Shown: piece after piece, positions 6,016 through 13,085 of the stretch | Layout of the letters: every line of letters begins with the position of its first letter | Position numbering within the stretch: the stretch's first letter is position 1 | Assembly: GCA_038248505.1 (NCBI GenBank) | Contig: JBBRXJ010000090.1 | Location: forward strand, 1 to 13,085 | Source of the DNA: JBBRXJ01 sp038248505 | GTDB lineage: Bacteria; Bacteroidota; Bacteroidia; Bacteroidales; JBBRXJ01 | DNA length: 13,085 nucleotides | Reading direction: 5' to 3' | Notes under the pieces: model-generated | Databases searched by the model: none | The model's input: only the letters and a program-made list of their open reading frames with translations | What the model was told of the DNA's origin: nothing | Translations under genes and position numbers: made by a program

Positions 6016-8259
6016 ATGACTACACGGCGACAATTCATTAAAATCTCGGCACTTAGTGCAGGAGCATTGGCAGTTGGAGGAGGTATTTACAAAATGATAA
6101 ACACTTCAACAGGCGCCATAAGCGATATGAGCATTGATTTGACGCGAACGCCCACCTATTGTGAAGTGTGTTTTTGGAAATGCGCCGGCTGGGTATATAA
6201 GGATGACAAAGGAGATATTTGGAAGATAATAGGGAACGACGACGATCAACATTCGAACGGACGTTTTTGCCCAAGGGGAACTGGCGGATTGGGAATGTAT
6301 AATGATAAAGATAGGCTTAAGAAACCATTAATTCGCACCAATACAAGAGGTACGCAAGAGTTTAGAGAAGTGTCTTGGGACGAGGCATTTACCTATATTG
6401 CTGAGAAGATGAAAAAATTGGCAGCTGAGCATGGTCCCGAATGTTTAGCTTTATTTACTCATGGTTCAGGAGGAAAATATTTTGGTGATTTACTTAGAGC
6501 GTATGGCTCAGATAATATAGCCGCTCCCTCGTATGCTCAATGCAGAGGGCCACGAGAAGTTGCATGGATAGCTACATTTGGAGAAGAAGTGGGTTCTCCG
6601 GAAAATACTGATATTAGAGATACACGTTGTTTAGTGCTCATTGGTTCTCACATTGGGGAGAATATGCACAACGGACAAGTGCAGGAAATGTCGGATGCCA
6701 TTGATAAAGGAGCAAGCATCATAACCGTTGATCCTCGATTTTCAACTGCGGCAAGTAAATCAAAATTTTGGTTACCTATAAAACCAGCAACCGATTTGGC
6801 TTTATTGTTAGCATGGATTAATGTAATAATAGAGGAAGAACGCTATGATAAAGCGTATGTTGAGAAATATACCTCTGGATTTGAACAACTAAAAGCACAT
6901 GTAAAAGATAAAACACCCGAGTGGGCTTATGGTATAACCACTATTAAACCAAATATCATTCGTGAAACGGCACGCGAAATGTCCAATGCCGCTCCCGCTG
7001 TAATTATTCATCCGGGTAGGCATGTAACATGGTACGGCGACGATACGCAACGTTTACGGGCGGTTGCAATACTTAATGCATTACTTGGAAGTTGGGGACG
7101 ACGAGGCGGTTTTTACAAACCAGAAACCTACCACATGCCAAAATACCCGATGCCTCCTTTTCCTAAACCAAATAAAACTTGGCGCGATGCCTTTCCAAAC
7201 CAATTTCCTTTAGCTGGATTGGCATTGGCAAACGGTATATGTCAAGCAACCATTCCTTCAACAGCCAGAGATTGTTCATTTAGAGGATGGATTGTGAATG
7301 GCACCAACCTTATAGAAACCTTACCCAATCAAAAAGAGACACTGCAAGCAATTCAAAACCTTGATTTATTAGTTGTAGTTGATACTATGCCTATGGAAAT
7401 TACGGGCTGGGCTGATGTTGTATTACCAGAATGCACTTATCTCGAACGTTGGGATAGTATTAGAGAAGGGCCTCACCGTAAGCCCGCTATTGCTATACGA
7501 ATGCCTGCAACAGAACCATTGTATGATTCGAAACCTGCCTATTGGATGGCACGTGAATTATCTTTAAAACTCGGCCTAGAAGCGTATTTCCCTTTTGAGA
7601 AACAAGAAGATTTATTGGAATGGCAATTGAAAAAAATGGGATCTTCGCTGGAAGAGATGAAACGTATTGGGGTGAAAACTTTTGAGCGTGAAGTAGACGA
7701 TCTCTATTTTGGAAATGGAGAGGATATTGAATTTCCAACATCATCGGGTAAAATTGAATTATACTCTAGCGATTTTGAAGCGGAAGGATTTGACCCGCTG
7801 CCAAATTATACTGCACACGAAGAACCGCCTGCTGGCTTTTACCGTTTAATTTATGGTCGTGCACCAATGCATACATTTACTCGCACATCTAATAATCCGA
7901 ACCTTACCGATATAATGGATGAGAATACTGTTTGGATTAATCCCAAAGTAGCTAAGGAGTGGGGATTGAAGAATGATCAATATATTTGGCTTCAAAACCA
8001 AGATGAAGTACTATCAGAATTTACAATAAAAGTACGAATAACCGAACGTATACGATGGGATTCGGTATATATGGTTCATGGCTTTGGGCATAAACAAAAG
8101 CAGCTATCTCGCGCGTATGGACGAGGCGCAAGCGATACCAATTTAATTACAAAAGTTCATTTAGATCCTATCATGGGAGGAACAGGAATGCGCGGTAACT
8201 TTGTAACTTTTATTACCGATTTATCAACTATAGCGCAAAAAGAGGAGGTAAAATCATGA
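6016..8259 (+). CDS. Molybdopterin oxidoreductase, polysulfide/thiosulfate reductase catalytic subunit (PsrA/PhsA type)
   Basis: A 747-residue DMSO-reductase-family enzyme that would carry bis-MGD and one [4Fe-4S] cluster and act in the periplasm. The N-terminus has a Tat signal (RRQFIK with Arg4-Arg5, then a hydrophobic stretch). Cluster ligands are Cys49, Cys52, Cys56 and Cys85 (C-x2-C-x3-C-x28-C). Cys176 in AQCRGPREVAW is at the position of the molybdenum ligand in PsrA/PhsA-type enzymes. The C-terminal domain ends with GFGHKQK...GASDTNLIT...DPIMGGTG, typical of this branch. The following ferredoxin and NrfD genes complete a PsrABC/PhsABC layout. Polysulfide, thiosulfate, tetrathionate or sulfur are all possible substrates, and the physiological direction is unknown. 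No TorD/NarJ-like chaperone gene is nearby. The stop overlaps the next ATG (ATGA). Confidence 0.85.
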   Translation: MTTRRQFIKISALSAGALAVGGGIYKMINTSTGAISDMSIDLTRTPTYCEVCFWKCAGWVYKDDKGDIWKIIGNDDDQHSNGRFCPRGTGGLGMYNDKDRLKKPLIRTNTRGTQEFREVSWDEAFTYIAEKMKKLAAEHGPECLALFTHGSGGKYFGDLLRAYGSDNIAAPSYAQCRGPREVAWIATFGEEVGSPENTDIRDTRCLVLIGSHIGENMHNGQVQEMSDAIDKGASIITVDPRFSTAASKSKFWLPIKPATDLALLLAWINVIIEEERYDKAYVEKYTSGFEQLKAHVKDKTPEWAYGITTIKPNIIRETAREMSNAAPAVIIHPGRHVTWYGDDTQRLRAVAILNALLGSWGRRGGFYKPETYHMPKYPMPPFPKPNKTWRDAFPNQFPLAGLALANGICQATIPSTARDCSFRGWIVNGTNLIETLPNQKETLQAIQNLDLLVVVDTMPMEITGWADVVLPECTYLERWDSIREGPHRKPAIAIRMPATEPLYDSKPAYWMARELSLKLGLEAYFPFEKQEDLLEWQLKKMGSSLEEMKRIGVKTFEREVDDLYFGNGEDIEFPTSSGKIELYSSDFEAEGFDPLPNYTAHEEPPAGFYRLIYGRAPMHTFTRTSNNPNLTDIMDENTVWINPKVAKEWGLKNDQYIWLQNQDEVLSEFTIKVRITERIRWDSVYMVHGFGHKQKQLSRAYGRGASDTNLITKVHLDPIMGGTGMRGNFVTFITDLSTIAQKEEVKS

Positions 8260-8789
8260 GATATGCAATGGCCGTTGATACAAAAAAATGTGTAGGCTGC
8301 AGCGATTGTGTTGTAGCTTGTCAAACTGAGAATAAAGTTCCCATTGGGTTTTGCCGCGATTGGGTAGTAGAAATAATGGATGGCACCTACCCACAATTAG
8401 AGATTGAAATACGATCAGAACGTTGCAACCATTGTGCTAATGCGCCATGCGTTCGCTGTTGCCCAACGGGCGCTAGTCATTATAGTGATGGTGGCATTGT
8501 TTTGGTGGAGCCAACAAAATGTATCGGCTGCGGTGCATGTATTGCATCATGCCCTTACGATGCTCGTTATCCGCACCCATCTGGTTATGTTGATAAATGT
8601 ACCTTTTGCTTACACCGTATAAAAAAAGGCATGAACCCAGCATGTGTTGACGTATGCCCCACAAAGTGTATGTATTTTGGTGACTTAGATGACCCCAATA
8701 GTGATGTGTCCGTTGTCTTAAAAAAGAGAAAACATAAAACACTCATACCCGAAGCAGGAACAGAACCACAGTTGTATTTTTTAATTTAA
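8256..8789 (+). CDS. Four-cluster ferredoxin subunit of the reductase (PsrB/PhsB/NrfC type)
   Basis: A 177-residue electron-transfer subunit linking the catalytic subunit to the membrane partner. Sixteen cysteines are arranged for four [4Fe-4S] clusters: Cys12, 15, 18, 22; Cys57, 60, 65, 69; Cys89, 92, 95, 99; and Cys115, 118, 130, 134. The extra Cys138 lies in CPTKCMYFGDL. Length and order match PsrB/PhsB/DmsB-type proteins. There is no signal peptide of its own; such subunits are usually carried across the membrane with the Tat-tagged catalytic subunit. The gene starts in an ATGA overlap and has the strongest Shine-Dalgarno in the operon (GGAGG at 8244-8248, seven bases before the ATG), which would favour balanced expression. 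Confidence 0.93.
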   Translation: MRYAMAVDTKKCVGCSDCVVACQTENKVPIGFCRDWVVEIMDGTYPQLEIEIRSERCNHCANAPCVRCCPTGASHYSDGGIVLVEPTKCIGCGACIASCPYDARYPHPSGYVDKCTFCLHRIKKGMNPACVDVCPTKCMYFGDLDDPNSDVSVVLKKRKHKTLIPEAGTEPQLYFLI

Positions 8790-8808
8790 CATGAATTAAT
8801 TACAATCT

Positions 8809-9747
8809 ATGACAGAAGAACTAATTGTAAGTGGCAGAATGAATCATGCTGTTGATCCGTATCTAAATATTTGGCATTGGGAGATTCCTCTATATCTTTT
8901 TTTAGGTGGTCTTGCAGCAGGTATTTTGTTTTTTGCTGCATTATATACCATAAATGGGAAAGAAGAGGAATGTCCAACGGCTGTAAAAAAAGCACCACTA
9001 CTCGTTCCTTTGCTACTTATTATTGGTTTGGCAGCTTTGTTCATAGATTTACGTCATAAACTTTATTTTTGGCAGTTATATACGACTTTAAAAATTCAAT
9101 CGCCAATGTCATGGGGTGCTTGGACATTAATGGTTGTTACTCCTTTATCAATTATTTGGTCAACGCTACACATAAAAGATACCTTTCCTAATTGGGATTG
9201 GAAATATCAATGGTTAAAAGATATTGAAGCATTTTTTAACAGGTACAAAATTCTTTTTGCCTGGATTATGATTGTTTTTTCAGTATTGCTAGGTATATAT
9301 ACAGGTATTTTACTATCGGCCTTTAATGCCCGTCCATTATGGAATACATCTATACTGGGACCACTTTTTTTGGCCTCGGGATTATCAGCAGGAGCAGCGG
9401 TAATAATGTTAATGTCTAAATCCGCTACCGAAAAATTATTATTTGCTAAAATTGATTTAATACTAATAGGTATTGAATTATTTCTAATCATTCACATGAT
9501 GATGGGTTTCATGGCCAGTACACAAGTTCAAATTGATGCTGCAAAATTATTTTTAGGCGGACCATTTACTACTACATGGATATTCGTTGTTTTCCTTGGA
9601 ATGATACTTCCAGCAATACTTGAAATTATGGAAATGCGTAAAATTCACGTACCCACTATAATTCCCGCAGTATTGGTATTATTTGGCAGCTTAGTTTTGC
9701 GTTTTATTTTTGTACATGCCGGTCAGTTAAGTCGATGGCTTTACTAA
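8809..9747 (+). CDS. NrfD/PsrC-type membrane anchor and quinone-interacting subunit
   Basis: A 312-residue integral membrane protein with about eight predicted helices. The first carries the NrfD-family pattern WHWEIPLYLFLGGLAAG (residues about 22-38). Helices near SWGAWTLMVVTPLSII, LFAWIMIVFSVLLGIYTG, and the final LVLRFIFVHAGQ fit the PsrC/NrfD fold, which exchanges electrons with menaquinone and binds no heme. The length equals the shorter NrfD proteins. It starts 19 bases after the ferredoxin gene; an ATG at 8791 runs into a stop two codons later and is not the start. It completes a three-gene respiratory complex. No clear terminator follows. Confidence 0.9.
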   Translation: MTEELIVSGRMNHAVDPYLNIWHWEIPLYLFLGGLAAGILFFAALYTINGKEEECPTAVKKAPLLVPLLLIIGLAALFIDLRHKLYFWQLYTTLKIQSPMSWGAWTLMVVTPLSIIWSTLHIKDTFPNWDWKYQWLKDIEAFFNRYKILFAWIMIVFSVLLGIYTGILLSAFNARPLWNTSILGPLFLASGLSAGAAVIMLMSKSATEKLLFAKIDLILIGIELFLIIHMMMGFMASTQVQIDAAKLFLGGPFTTTWIFVVFLGMILPAILEIMEMRKIHVPTIIPAVLVLFGSLVLRFIFVHAGQLSRWLY

Positions 9748-9799
9748 AATGATGTGGAATAATTATACATCAATAAACTAATGTTAGGAATTAAATGGC

Positions 9800-9821
9800 G
9801 GATGGAAACGATGGTGGATGG
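9800..9821 (+). repeat. Three closely spaced GATGG repeats
   Basis: GGATGG (9800-9805), CGATGG (9809-9814) and GGATGG (9816-9821) form a G-rich island in an otherwise AT-rich 198-bp gap before the YeeE/YedE genes. They could be a small regulatory array or chance. Nothing else clear is in this gap except a T-tract-less dyad at 9750-9772. Confidence 0.3.
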
Positions 9822-9945
9822 ATCGAATATCTGATTTTAATATCAAATATTTAATAATTATTAAAAGTATTGCTTCTCTAATTAAACAGAATCAATATAT
9901 TAGTTTCAAATTTACATTTTTTAAATAAATTATTATTGAAGAAAT

Positions 9946-10482
9946 ATGAATGAATCAAGCAACACAATTAAAAAAAACAAGTATTTGAATCCCTACATTG
10001 GAGGCGTTCTTCTTGGCTTAGTTTTATTAGCCGCAAACTTTGTTTCGGGACGAGGACTAGGAGCTAGTGGTGCATTAAAAAGTTGCATCGTAGCGGTTGA
10101 AACGACTATTAGTCCGGCTTCATCAGAAGGTTCTGCATTTGTAAAGGAGTATAAAAAATCGCACACAGGGAATCCTTTAAATAATTGGCTGGTATTTGAA
10201 ATGCTAGGCGTTTTAGTTGGCGGTTTTTTATCGGGTACCATTGCGGGTCGTTTAAAATGGAAGGTTGAACACTCACCCAAAATCACCTCGCGAAGAAGAT
10301 TAGTTTTCGCTTTAGCAGGTGGAGTATTATTCGGTTTTGGCTCGCAATTGGGTCGAGGCTGTACAAGCGGTTCAGCATTAAGTGGAATGGCCGTATTATC
10401 ATTAGGTGGTTTTGTAACCATGATGGCCATCTTTGGTACTGCTTTTGCCCTAGCTTTTTTCGTTCGTAAAAATTGGATTTAA
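9946..10482 (+). CDS. YeeE/YedE family permease, N-terminal half protein
   Basis: A 178-residue membrane protein matching the first half of YeeE/YedE (Sulf_transp, TsuA-like) proteins, which take up thiosulfate or related sulfur compounds. The family loops are GRGLGASGALKSC at residues 35-47 and GRGCTSGSALSG at 137-148; Cys47 and Cys139 are candidates for the conserved cysteines that relay thiosulfate in TsuA. About five membrane segments are present. Single-chain TsuA is roughly twice this length; the second half is the next gene, 23 bases on. Split pairs like this are, to my knowledge, common in bacteria, so this is an arrangement and not damage. The substrate, thiosulfate or another reduced sulfur species, is inferred from the family and from the reductase and rhodanese genes beside it. 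Confidence 0.87.
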   Translation: MNESSNTIKKNKYLNPYIGGVLLGLVLLAANFVSGRGLGASGALKSCIVAVETTISPASSEGSAFVKEYKKSHTGNPLNNWLVFEMLGVLVGGFLSGTIAGRLKWKVEHSPKITSRRRLVFALAGGVLFGFGSQLGRGCTSGSALSGMAVLSLGGFVTMMAIFGTAFALAFFVRKNWI

Positions 10483-10505
10483 TAAAAATTTAAAAAAAAT
10501 AATAT

Positions 10506-11096
10506 ATGGGACCATTAATAGTAAATGAGATAATATCTGAAAACACAAATCTGGCTCTTGCCTTTCTTATAGGTATTGGTTTTGGATTTGTATTGGAGCA
10601 AAGCGGTTTTTCATCGAGCCGTAAATTGGCTGGAGTTTTTTATGGCTACGATACGGTGGTGTTAAAGGTTTTCTTTACGGCTGCTATTACTGCTATGCTC
10701 GGACTTTTGTTTTTTAGTTTGTTCGGATGGCTTGACTTAAATTCAATTTATGTAAACCCAACATTTTTACCCTCAGCAATCATTGGTGGAGTAATTATGG
10801 GTGCGGGATTTATTTTAGGTGGCTTTTGCCCTGGAACTAGTTTTTGTGCCGCATCCATTGGGAAAATTGATGCCATAGTTTTTATTGGAGGATTATTTAT
10901 TGGCGTCTTTATTTTTGGAGCTGGTTTTCCTATTTGGGAAAAACTATATATGGCAATGAATATGGGTTCTCCTAAAGTTAGCGAAGTGTTAAGTTTGTCT
11001 GATGGTTTATTCGGACTAATTCTAATTCTTGTAGCACTCGGCATGTTTGTTGTTGCGGAGTGGGCGGAGAAAAAATTTCCTCGTGAAGAGTATTAG
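10506..11096 (+). CDS. YeeE/YedE family permease, C-terminal half protein
   Basis: A 196-residue membrane protein matching the second half of the YeeE/YedE family. Signatures are GFVLEQSGFSSSRKLAGVFYGYDT at residues 27-50 (given in part: LEQSGFSSSRKL) and GGFCPGTSFCA at 105-115, with Cys108 and Cys114 as candidate sulfur-binding residues in the pore. About five to six membrane helices are visible. It should pair with the preceding 178-residue protein to form one pore with two pseudo-symmetric halves. The upstream region is very A-rich without a Shine-Dalgarno, as is usual in Bacteroidota. A 170-bp gap follows before the rhodanese-fold gene. Confidence 0.88.
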   Translation: MGPLIVNEIISENTNLALAFLIGIGFGFVLEQSGFSSSRKLAGVFYGYDTVVLKVFFTAAITAMLGLLFFSLFGWLDLNSIYVNPTFLPSAIIGGVIMGAGFILGGFCPGTSFCAASIGKIDAIVFIGGLFIGVFIFGAGFPIWEKLYMAMNMGSPKVSEVLSLSDGLFGLILILVALGMFVVAEWAEKKFPREEY

Positions 11097-11193
11097 TTTA
11101 TGATTATGCTCAATTATGCACCAAATAGTTTAATATATGATTTCGTATTTTAAAATATCTAAGAAGATCGTAGATGCAGCGAATAATGGTGAA

Positions 11194-11203
11194 TGATTAA
11201 TCA
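11194..11203. promoter_or_regulatory. Palindrome upstream of the rhodanese-fold gene
   Basis: TGATTAATCA is a perfect 10-bp palindrome 64 bases before the ATG at 11267. It resembles FNR half-sites (TGAT/ATCA) but with two bases between them where FNR sites have four or more. Only a weak regulatory candidate. Confidence 0.2.
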
Positions 11204-11266
11204 GTATCATTTTAATTTTAAAGAATTATTGAACATACATTTTGATATTAATTAAAACTATAAAAT

Positions 11267-11893
11267 ATGAATTCATTAAAAACCTTAGCTATATTTATCG
11301 TCCCACTAGGATTGATTATTGCAGCCGTACCACAAAATAAAACTAAGGCATATAAGCTTACGGCCGATCAACTGCTTGAAGAAGCCAACACACATACACA
11401 ATATATTTCGGCTGAAACAGTTGCTGATATGATTGTGAATAAAGACCCAAGTCTACAATTAATCGATGTTAGAAGCTTGGATGAATTTGAGAAATTTAAT
11501 TTGCAGGCTTCGATTAACATACCATTTACCGATTTGCTTTCCGATAAATATACCGAACTTATTAATCAGGATGTAAAAATGAATATTTTCTATTCAAACG
11601 GAACTATTACTGCAAATGAAGCATGGATGATTACTCGGCAATTGGGATATAAAAATAATTATGTTTTAGAAGGCGGATTAAATTATTGGTTTGATGTAAT
11701 AATGAACCCTCAAAAACCTGCAACAACTAGTTCTGATGAAGAATTTGCAAAATACGATTTCAGAAAAAGTGCAGGTGCTGCTTTAGGTGCTGGCAATGTT
11801 AGTTTACAAACAAAGGATGATAATGTTAGTGCATCACCAAAGCCCATTATAAAAGGATTGCCTAAGAAGAAAAAAGTGGCTGGCGGTTGCTAA
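11267..11893 (+). CDS. Exported rhodanese-fold protein lacking the catalytic cysteine, with a C-terminal Gly-Gly-Cys
   Basis: A 208-residue protein with an N-terminal signal peptide or anchor (residues about 5-20), so it probably acts in the periplasm. The rhodanese fold is clear: LIDVRS at 65-70 (Asp67, Arg69), SINIPF at 82-87, and LEGGLNYW at 134-141. At the active-site loop, where rhodaneses have Cys followed by a cation-binding loop, it reads FYSNGT with Ser110, so sulfurtransferase activity by the usual mechanism is not expected. A linker and a lysine-rich segment (PKKKKV) lead to the terminal AGGC. Cys208 is the only cysteine in the whole protein. That tail resembles the C-terminal GGCGG arm of SoxY that carries sulfur intermediates. 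It lies 170 bp after the YeeE/YedE pair, suggesting a sulfur-carrier partner. The function is inference. Confidence 0.85.
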   Translation: MNSLKTLAIFIVPLGLIIAAVPQNKTKAYKLTADQLLEEANTHTQYISAETVADMIVNKDPSLQLIDVRSLDEFEKFNLQASINIPFTDLLSDKYTELINQDVKMNIFYSNGTITANEAWMITRQLGYKNNYVLEGGLNYWFDVIMNPQKPATTSSDEEFAKYDFRKSAGAALGAGNVSLQTKDDNVSASPKPIIKGLPKKKKVAGGC

Positions 11894-11904
11894 TTATTTG
11901 GTGC

Positions 11905-11958
11905 TTTAGTGAGTGGCGTCGTTATTTTAGTGAGTCAACCTGCTTTAGTATTTTAGTA
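11905..11958 (+). repeat. Short TTTAGT repeats after the rhodanese-fold gene
   Basis: TTTAGTGAGT occurs at 11905-11914 and again at 11926-11935, exactly 21 bp apart, and shorter TTTAGT copies follow near 11944 and 11952. This is in the intergenic tail between convergent genes. The repeats could be a degenerate array or low-complexity drift. Confidence 0.3.
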
Positions 11959-11992
11959 TGAAATTTGTACTTGGTATATCATTGTGCAGAAT

Positions 11993-12020
11993 AAAAAAAG
12001 TATCTCGTTAGGGATACTTT
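11993..12020 (-). terminator. Intrinsic terminator of the lipoprotein gene
   Basis: Bases 11997-12006 pair with 12011-12020 as a 10-bp stem with one G-U and a four-base loop (12007-12010). On the minus strand the stem is followed by a T tract (the A run 11993-11999 on the plus strand), about 50 bases after the lipoprotein stop. It is a good terminator for that gene. On the plus strand only three T follow, so it would be weak for the rhodanese-fold transcript. Confidence 0.75.
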
Positions 12021-12068
12021 AATCATCAGAAGATATAAACCATTTTAAAATTATATCTCAATTTAGTT

Positions 12069-12872
12069 TTAATTGCAGGTTGTATCACGCAATAGGGTAT
12101 TCCAGCAATAGTAGGACGTATTACCAAATACTGCGGGGTCTGTTATATGTCCTTCTTTGGTTGTTGTATTCCATTCTATAGTGGAGGTGTTGTTTGCGCC
12201 TTTATTAAATATTTCATAATAGGCATTAAATGGCGTATTAGAAGTTATTCCGTAATGAATATAACCACCATTCTCGCTAGCTCCAACTTTTACGTTTGTA
12301 TATTTAATATCGTATATCCCTGTTCCATTATTATTCCAATCGATACGGAGCAATTGTCCGGGCAACCATGGACTTTCATTTAAAATCCAATAGCCTTTTG
12401 TATGATCAAAATCGCACACCCCTGTGTACCATAAAAAGTTTTGAAAACCTCCTGCTTTAGAGATATACATTGACCATTTTACCTCACCATCTTTTACTTC
12501 GCCTTTTAATGAGGAAGTGTAGGTGTCTTTAAATACAGTATCGGAATAGGTGTAGTTCCATTCCCATACACCATCGCCAATATATGTAGGAGTAGTATTA
12601 ATAGCAGCCGAATAACTTGCTACAGGAACTGCTAGCCCTATTGTTAGAAGTATATTCCAAATACCAACTTCAATAAATGCAGTACCCCAATTTCGGTAGC
12701 TAACACTCGTTTTAAGGCTAGTGTCTTTGGCTGATCCATAAGTGGACATATCCATAACAAATGCAGCCTGTGGTGGTAATTCTGGTTGATCGCCTGGTTT
12801 ATCGCGTTTGCAATTAGTCATTAAAAAGGACGATAGTAATACCACTAAAAGTAGAAATGATTTAGTTTTCAT
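12069..12872 (-). CDS. Hypothetical exported lipoprotein
   Basis: A 267-residue protein starting MKTKSFLLLVV, with a lipoprotein signal ending at Cys21 (LMTNC) followed by KRD, charged residues typical of surface lipoproteins in Bacteroidota. An upstream in-frame ATG at 12905 would add 11 residues before the signal and is less likely. The mature part has a hydrophobic segment near residues 70-90 (containing WNILLTIGLAVPVASY) and then a tryptophan- and tyrosine-rich, probably beta-strand region with repeated WNY, WYTG and WNNNG-type turns, and two to four cysteines near the end. I recognise the pattern as one seen in unnamed Bacteroidota proteins but know no function. It is convergent with the sulfur genes and is not part of their operon. 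Confidence 0.8.
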   Translation of the reverse strand: MKTKSFLLLVVLLSSFLMTNCKRDKPGDQPELPPQAAFVMDMSTYGSAKDTSLKTSVSYRNWGTAFIEVGIWNILLTIGLAVPVASYSAAINTTPTYIGDGVWEWNYTYSDTVFKDTYTSSLKGEVKDGEVKWSMYISKAGGFQNFLWYTGVCDFDHTKGYWILNESPWLPGQLLRIDWNNNGTGIYDIKYTNVKVGASENGGYIHYGITSNTPFNAYYEIFNKGANNTSTIEWNTTTKEGHITDPAVFGNTSYYCWNTLLRDTTCN

Positions 12873-12907
12873 ATAAAAAATATTTAAAGGTTTTATGTAA
12901 TACACAG

Positions 12908-12915
12908 CAAATGTA
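12908..12915 (-). promoter_or_regulatory. -7 element of the lipoprotein promoter
   Basis: On the minus strand TACATTTG matches TAnnTTTG exactly, 35 bases before the start codon at 12872. At 19 bases further upstream the TTTG element is missing (minus strand reads TCTT at 12938-12935), and that spot lies within a few bases of the apparent left end of the insertion sequence. Confidence 0.35.
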
Positions 12916-12939
12916 AAGCACCCTTATTATATTTAAGAT

Positions 12940-13085
12940 TGACTGGTGTCGGTGCCTGAAATATGTTGACCGTTTTAAAGACTTAAAAAATCATTTTAAA
13001 CTGGAAAAAAATGGCAACAAGAGAAGAATTTAAACTTAGTGAATCAGAACGTCGGAAACGAGTTTTCAGCGAAGATTTTAAGAAA
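12940..13085 (+). mobile_element. Left end of an IS3-like insertion sequence (incomplete)
   Basis: A change in composition begins near TGACTGGTGTCGGTGCCTG (12940-12958), which starts with TG as IS3-family terminal repeats do and precedes a transposase start by about 70 bases. The other end and the target duplication are outside the window, so the exact boundary is an estimate. Confidence 0.5.
13011..13085 (+). CDS. Transposase OrfA, IS3-like, N-terminal fragment (runs off the window)
   Basis: The 25 visible residues start MATREEFKLSESERRKRV and continue FSEDFKK. The RRKRVFSEDFKK pattern matches the beginning of the helix-turn-helix OrfA of IS3-family elements (often RRxFSxEFKxEAV). The frame is open to the window edge. 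A purine-rich GGAAAAAA precedes the ATG. OrfB, the DDE catalytic part, would lie to the right. Too little is visible to name the element. Confidence 0.65.
   Translation, partial: MATREEFKLSESERRKRVFSEDFKK

Noticed and set aside
8791..8799. ATG just after the ferredoxin gene as the NrfD start
   Set aside because: It is followed by a stop after one more codon; the real start is 8809.
9750..9772. Hairpin TGATGT/ACATCA after the NrfD gene as a terminator
   Set aside because: The stem is six bp with an 11-base loop and no T tract follows, so termination is not supported.
10482..10506. Frameshift splitting a single YeeE/YedE gene
   Set aside because: Each half has its own start and stop, its own family signatures and a normal half length; split pairs are known in the family, so this is not decay.
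12147..12383. 78-codon plus-strand frame
   Set aside because: It lies wholly within the minus-strand lipoprotein gene, which has a signal peptide, a terminator and coherent composition.

Overview
The window is AT-rich (roughly two thirds A+T by eye) and most likely comes from a member of the Bacteroidota. The signs are a hypothetical lipoprotein of a type I associate with that phylum, AT-rich start regions with few strong Shine-Dalgarno sites, and several near matches to the phylum's TTTG-N19-TAnnTTTG promoter. The gene set suggests anaerobic or facultative respiration of sulfur compounds with a molybdenum enzyme. No rRNA, tRNA or CRISPR array was seen.

Layout. 1-719 is a gene-poor stretch with a terminator-like hairpin (32-62), a short ORF-like remnant (338-490), a candidate promoter (496-528) and a structured leader RNA (about 584-705) with a 19-codon ORF. 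720-5926 is one tightly packed operon: a TSUP permease, then mobB-like, moeA, a compact moaA, moaC, a MOSC-MogA fusion and mobA. Junctions overlap or are only a few bases apart, including ATGA and TTGA overlaps and a GTG start inside moeA. After an 89-bp AT-rich gap with dyad symmetry, 6016-9747 encodes a three-subunit molybdoenzyme of the polysulfide/thiosulfate reductase type: a Tat-exported catalytic subunit, a four-cluster ferredoxin subunit and an NrfD-type membrane subunit. Then come two half-size YeeE/YedE permease genes (9946-11096) and an exported rhodanese-fold protein (11267-11893). A convergent lipoprotein gene (12872-12069, minus) follows, and the right edge is the start of an IS3-like insertion sequence (about 12940 onward).

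How the genes fit together. The first operon makes the bis-MGD cofactor (MoaA, MoaC, MogA, MoeA, MobA, MobB steps) that the catalytic subunit downstream needs. MoaD and MoaE are not in the window and must be elsewhere. The reductase, the YeeE/YedE pair and the rhodanese-fold protein form a plausible sulfur module: transport of thiosulfate or another sulfur species, sulfur handling in the periplasm, and electron exchange with the quinone pool. The TSUP permease could move sulfite, another sulfur anion, or an oxyanion such as molybdate; the sequence does not decide.

The two most interesting points are the rhodanese-fold protein and the TSUP leader. The rhodanese-fold protein has serine where the catalytic cysteine should be, and its only cysteine is the last residue, in a C-terminal Gly-Gly-Cys tail reminiscent of the SoxY swinging arm. 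The leader combines a possible H-type pseudoknot, a terminator-like hairpin, a competing 14-bp stem and a short upstream ORF.
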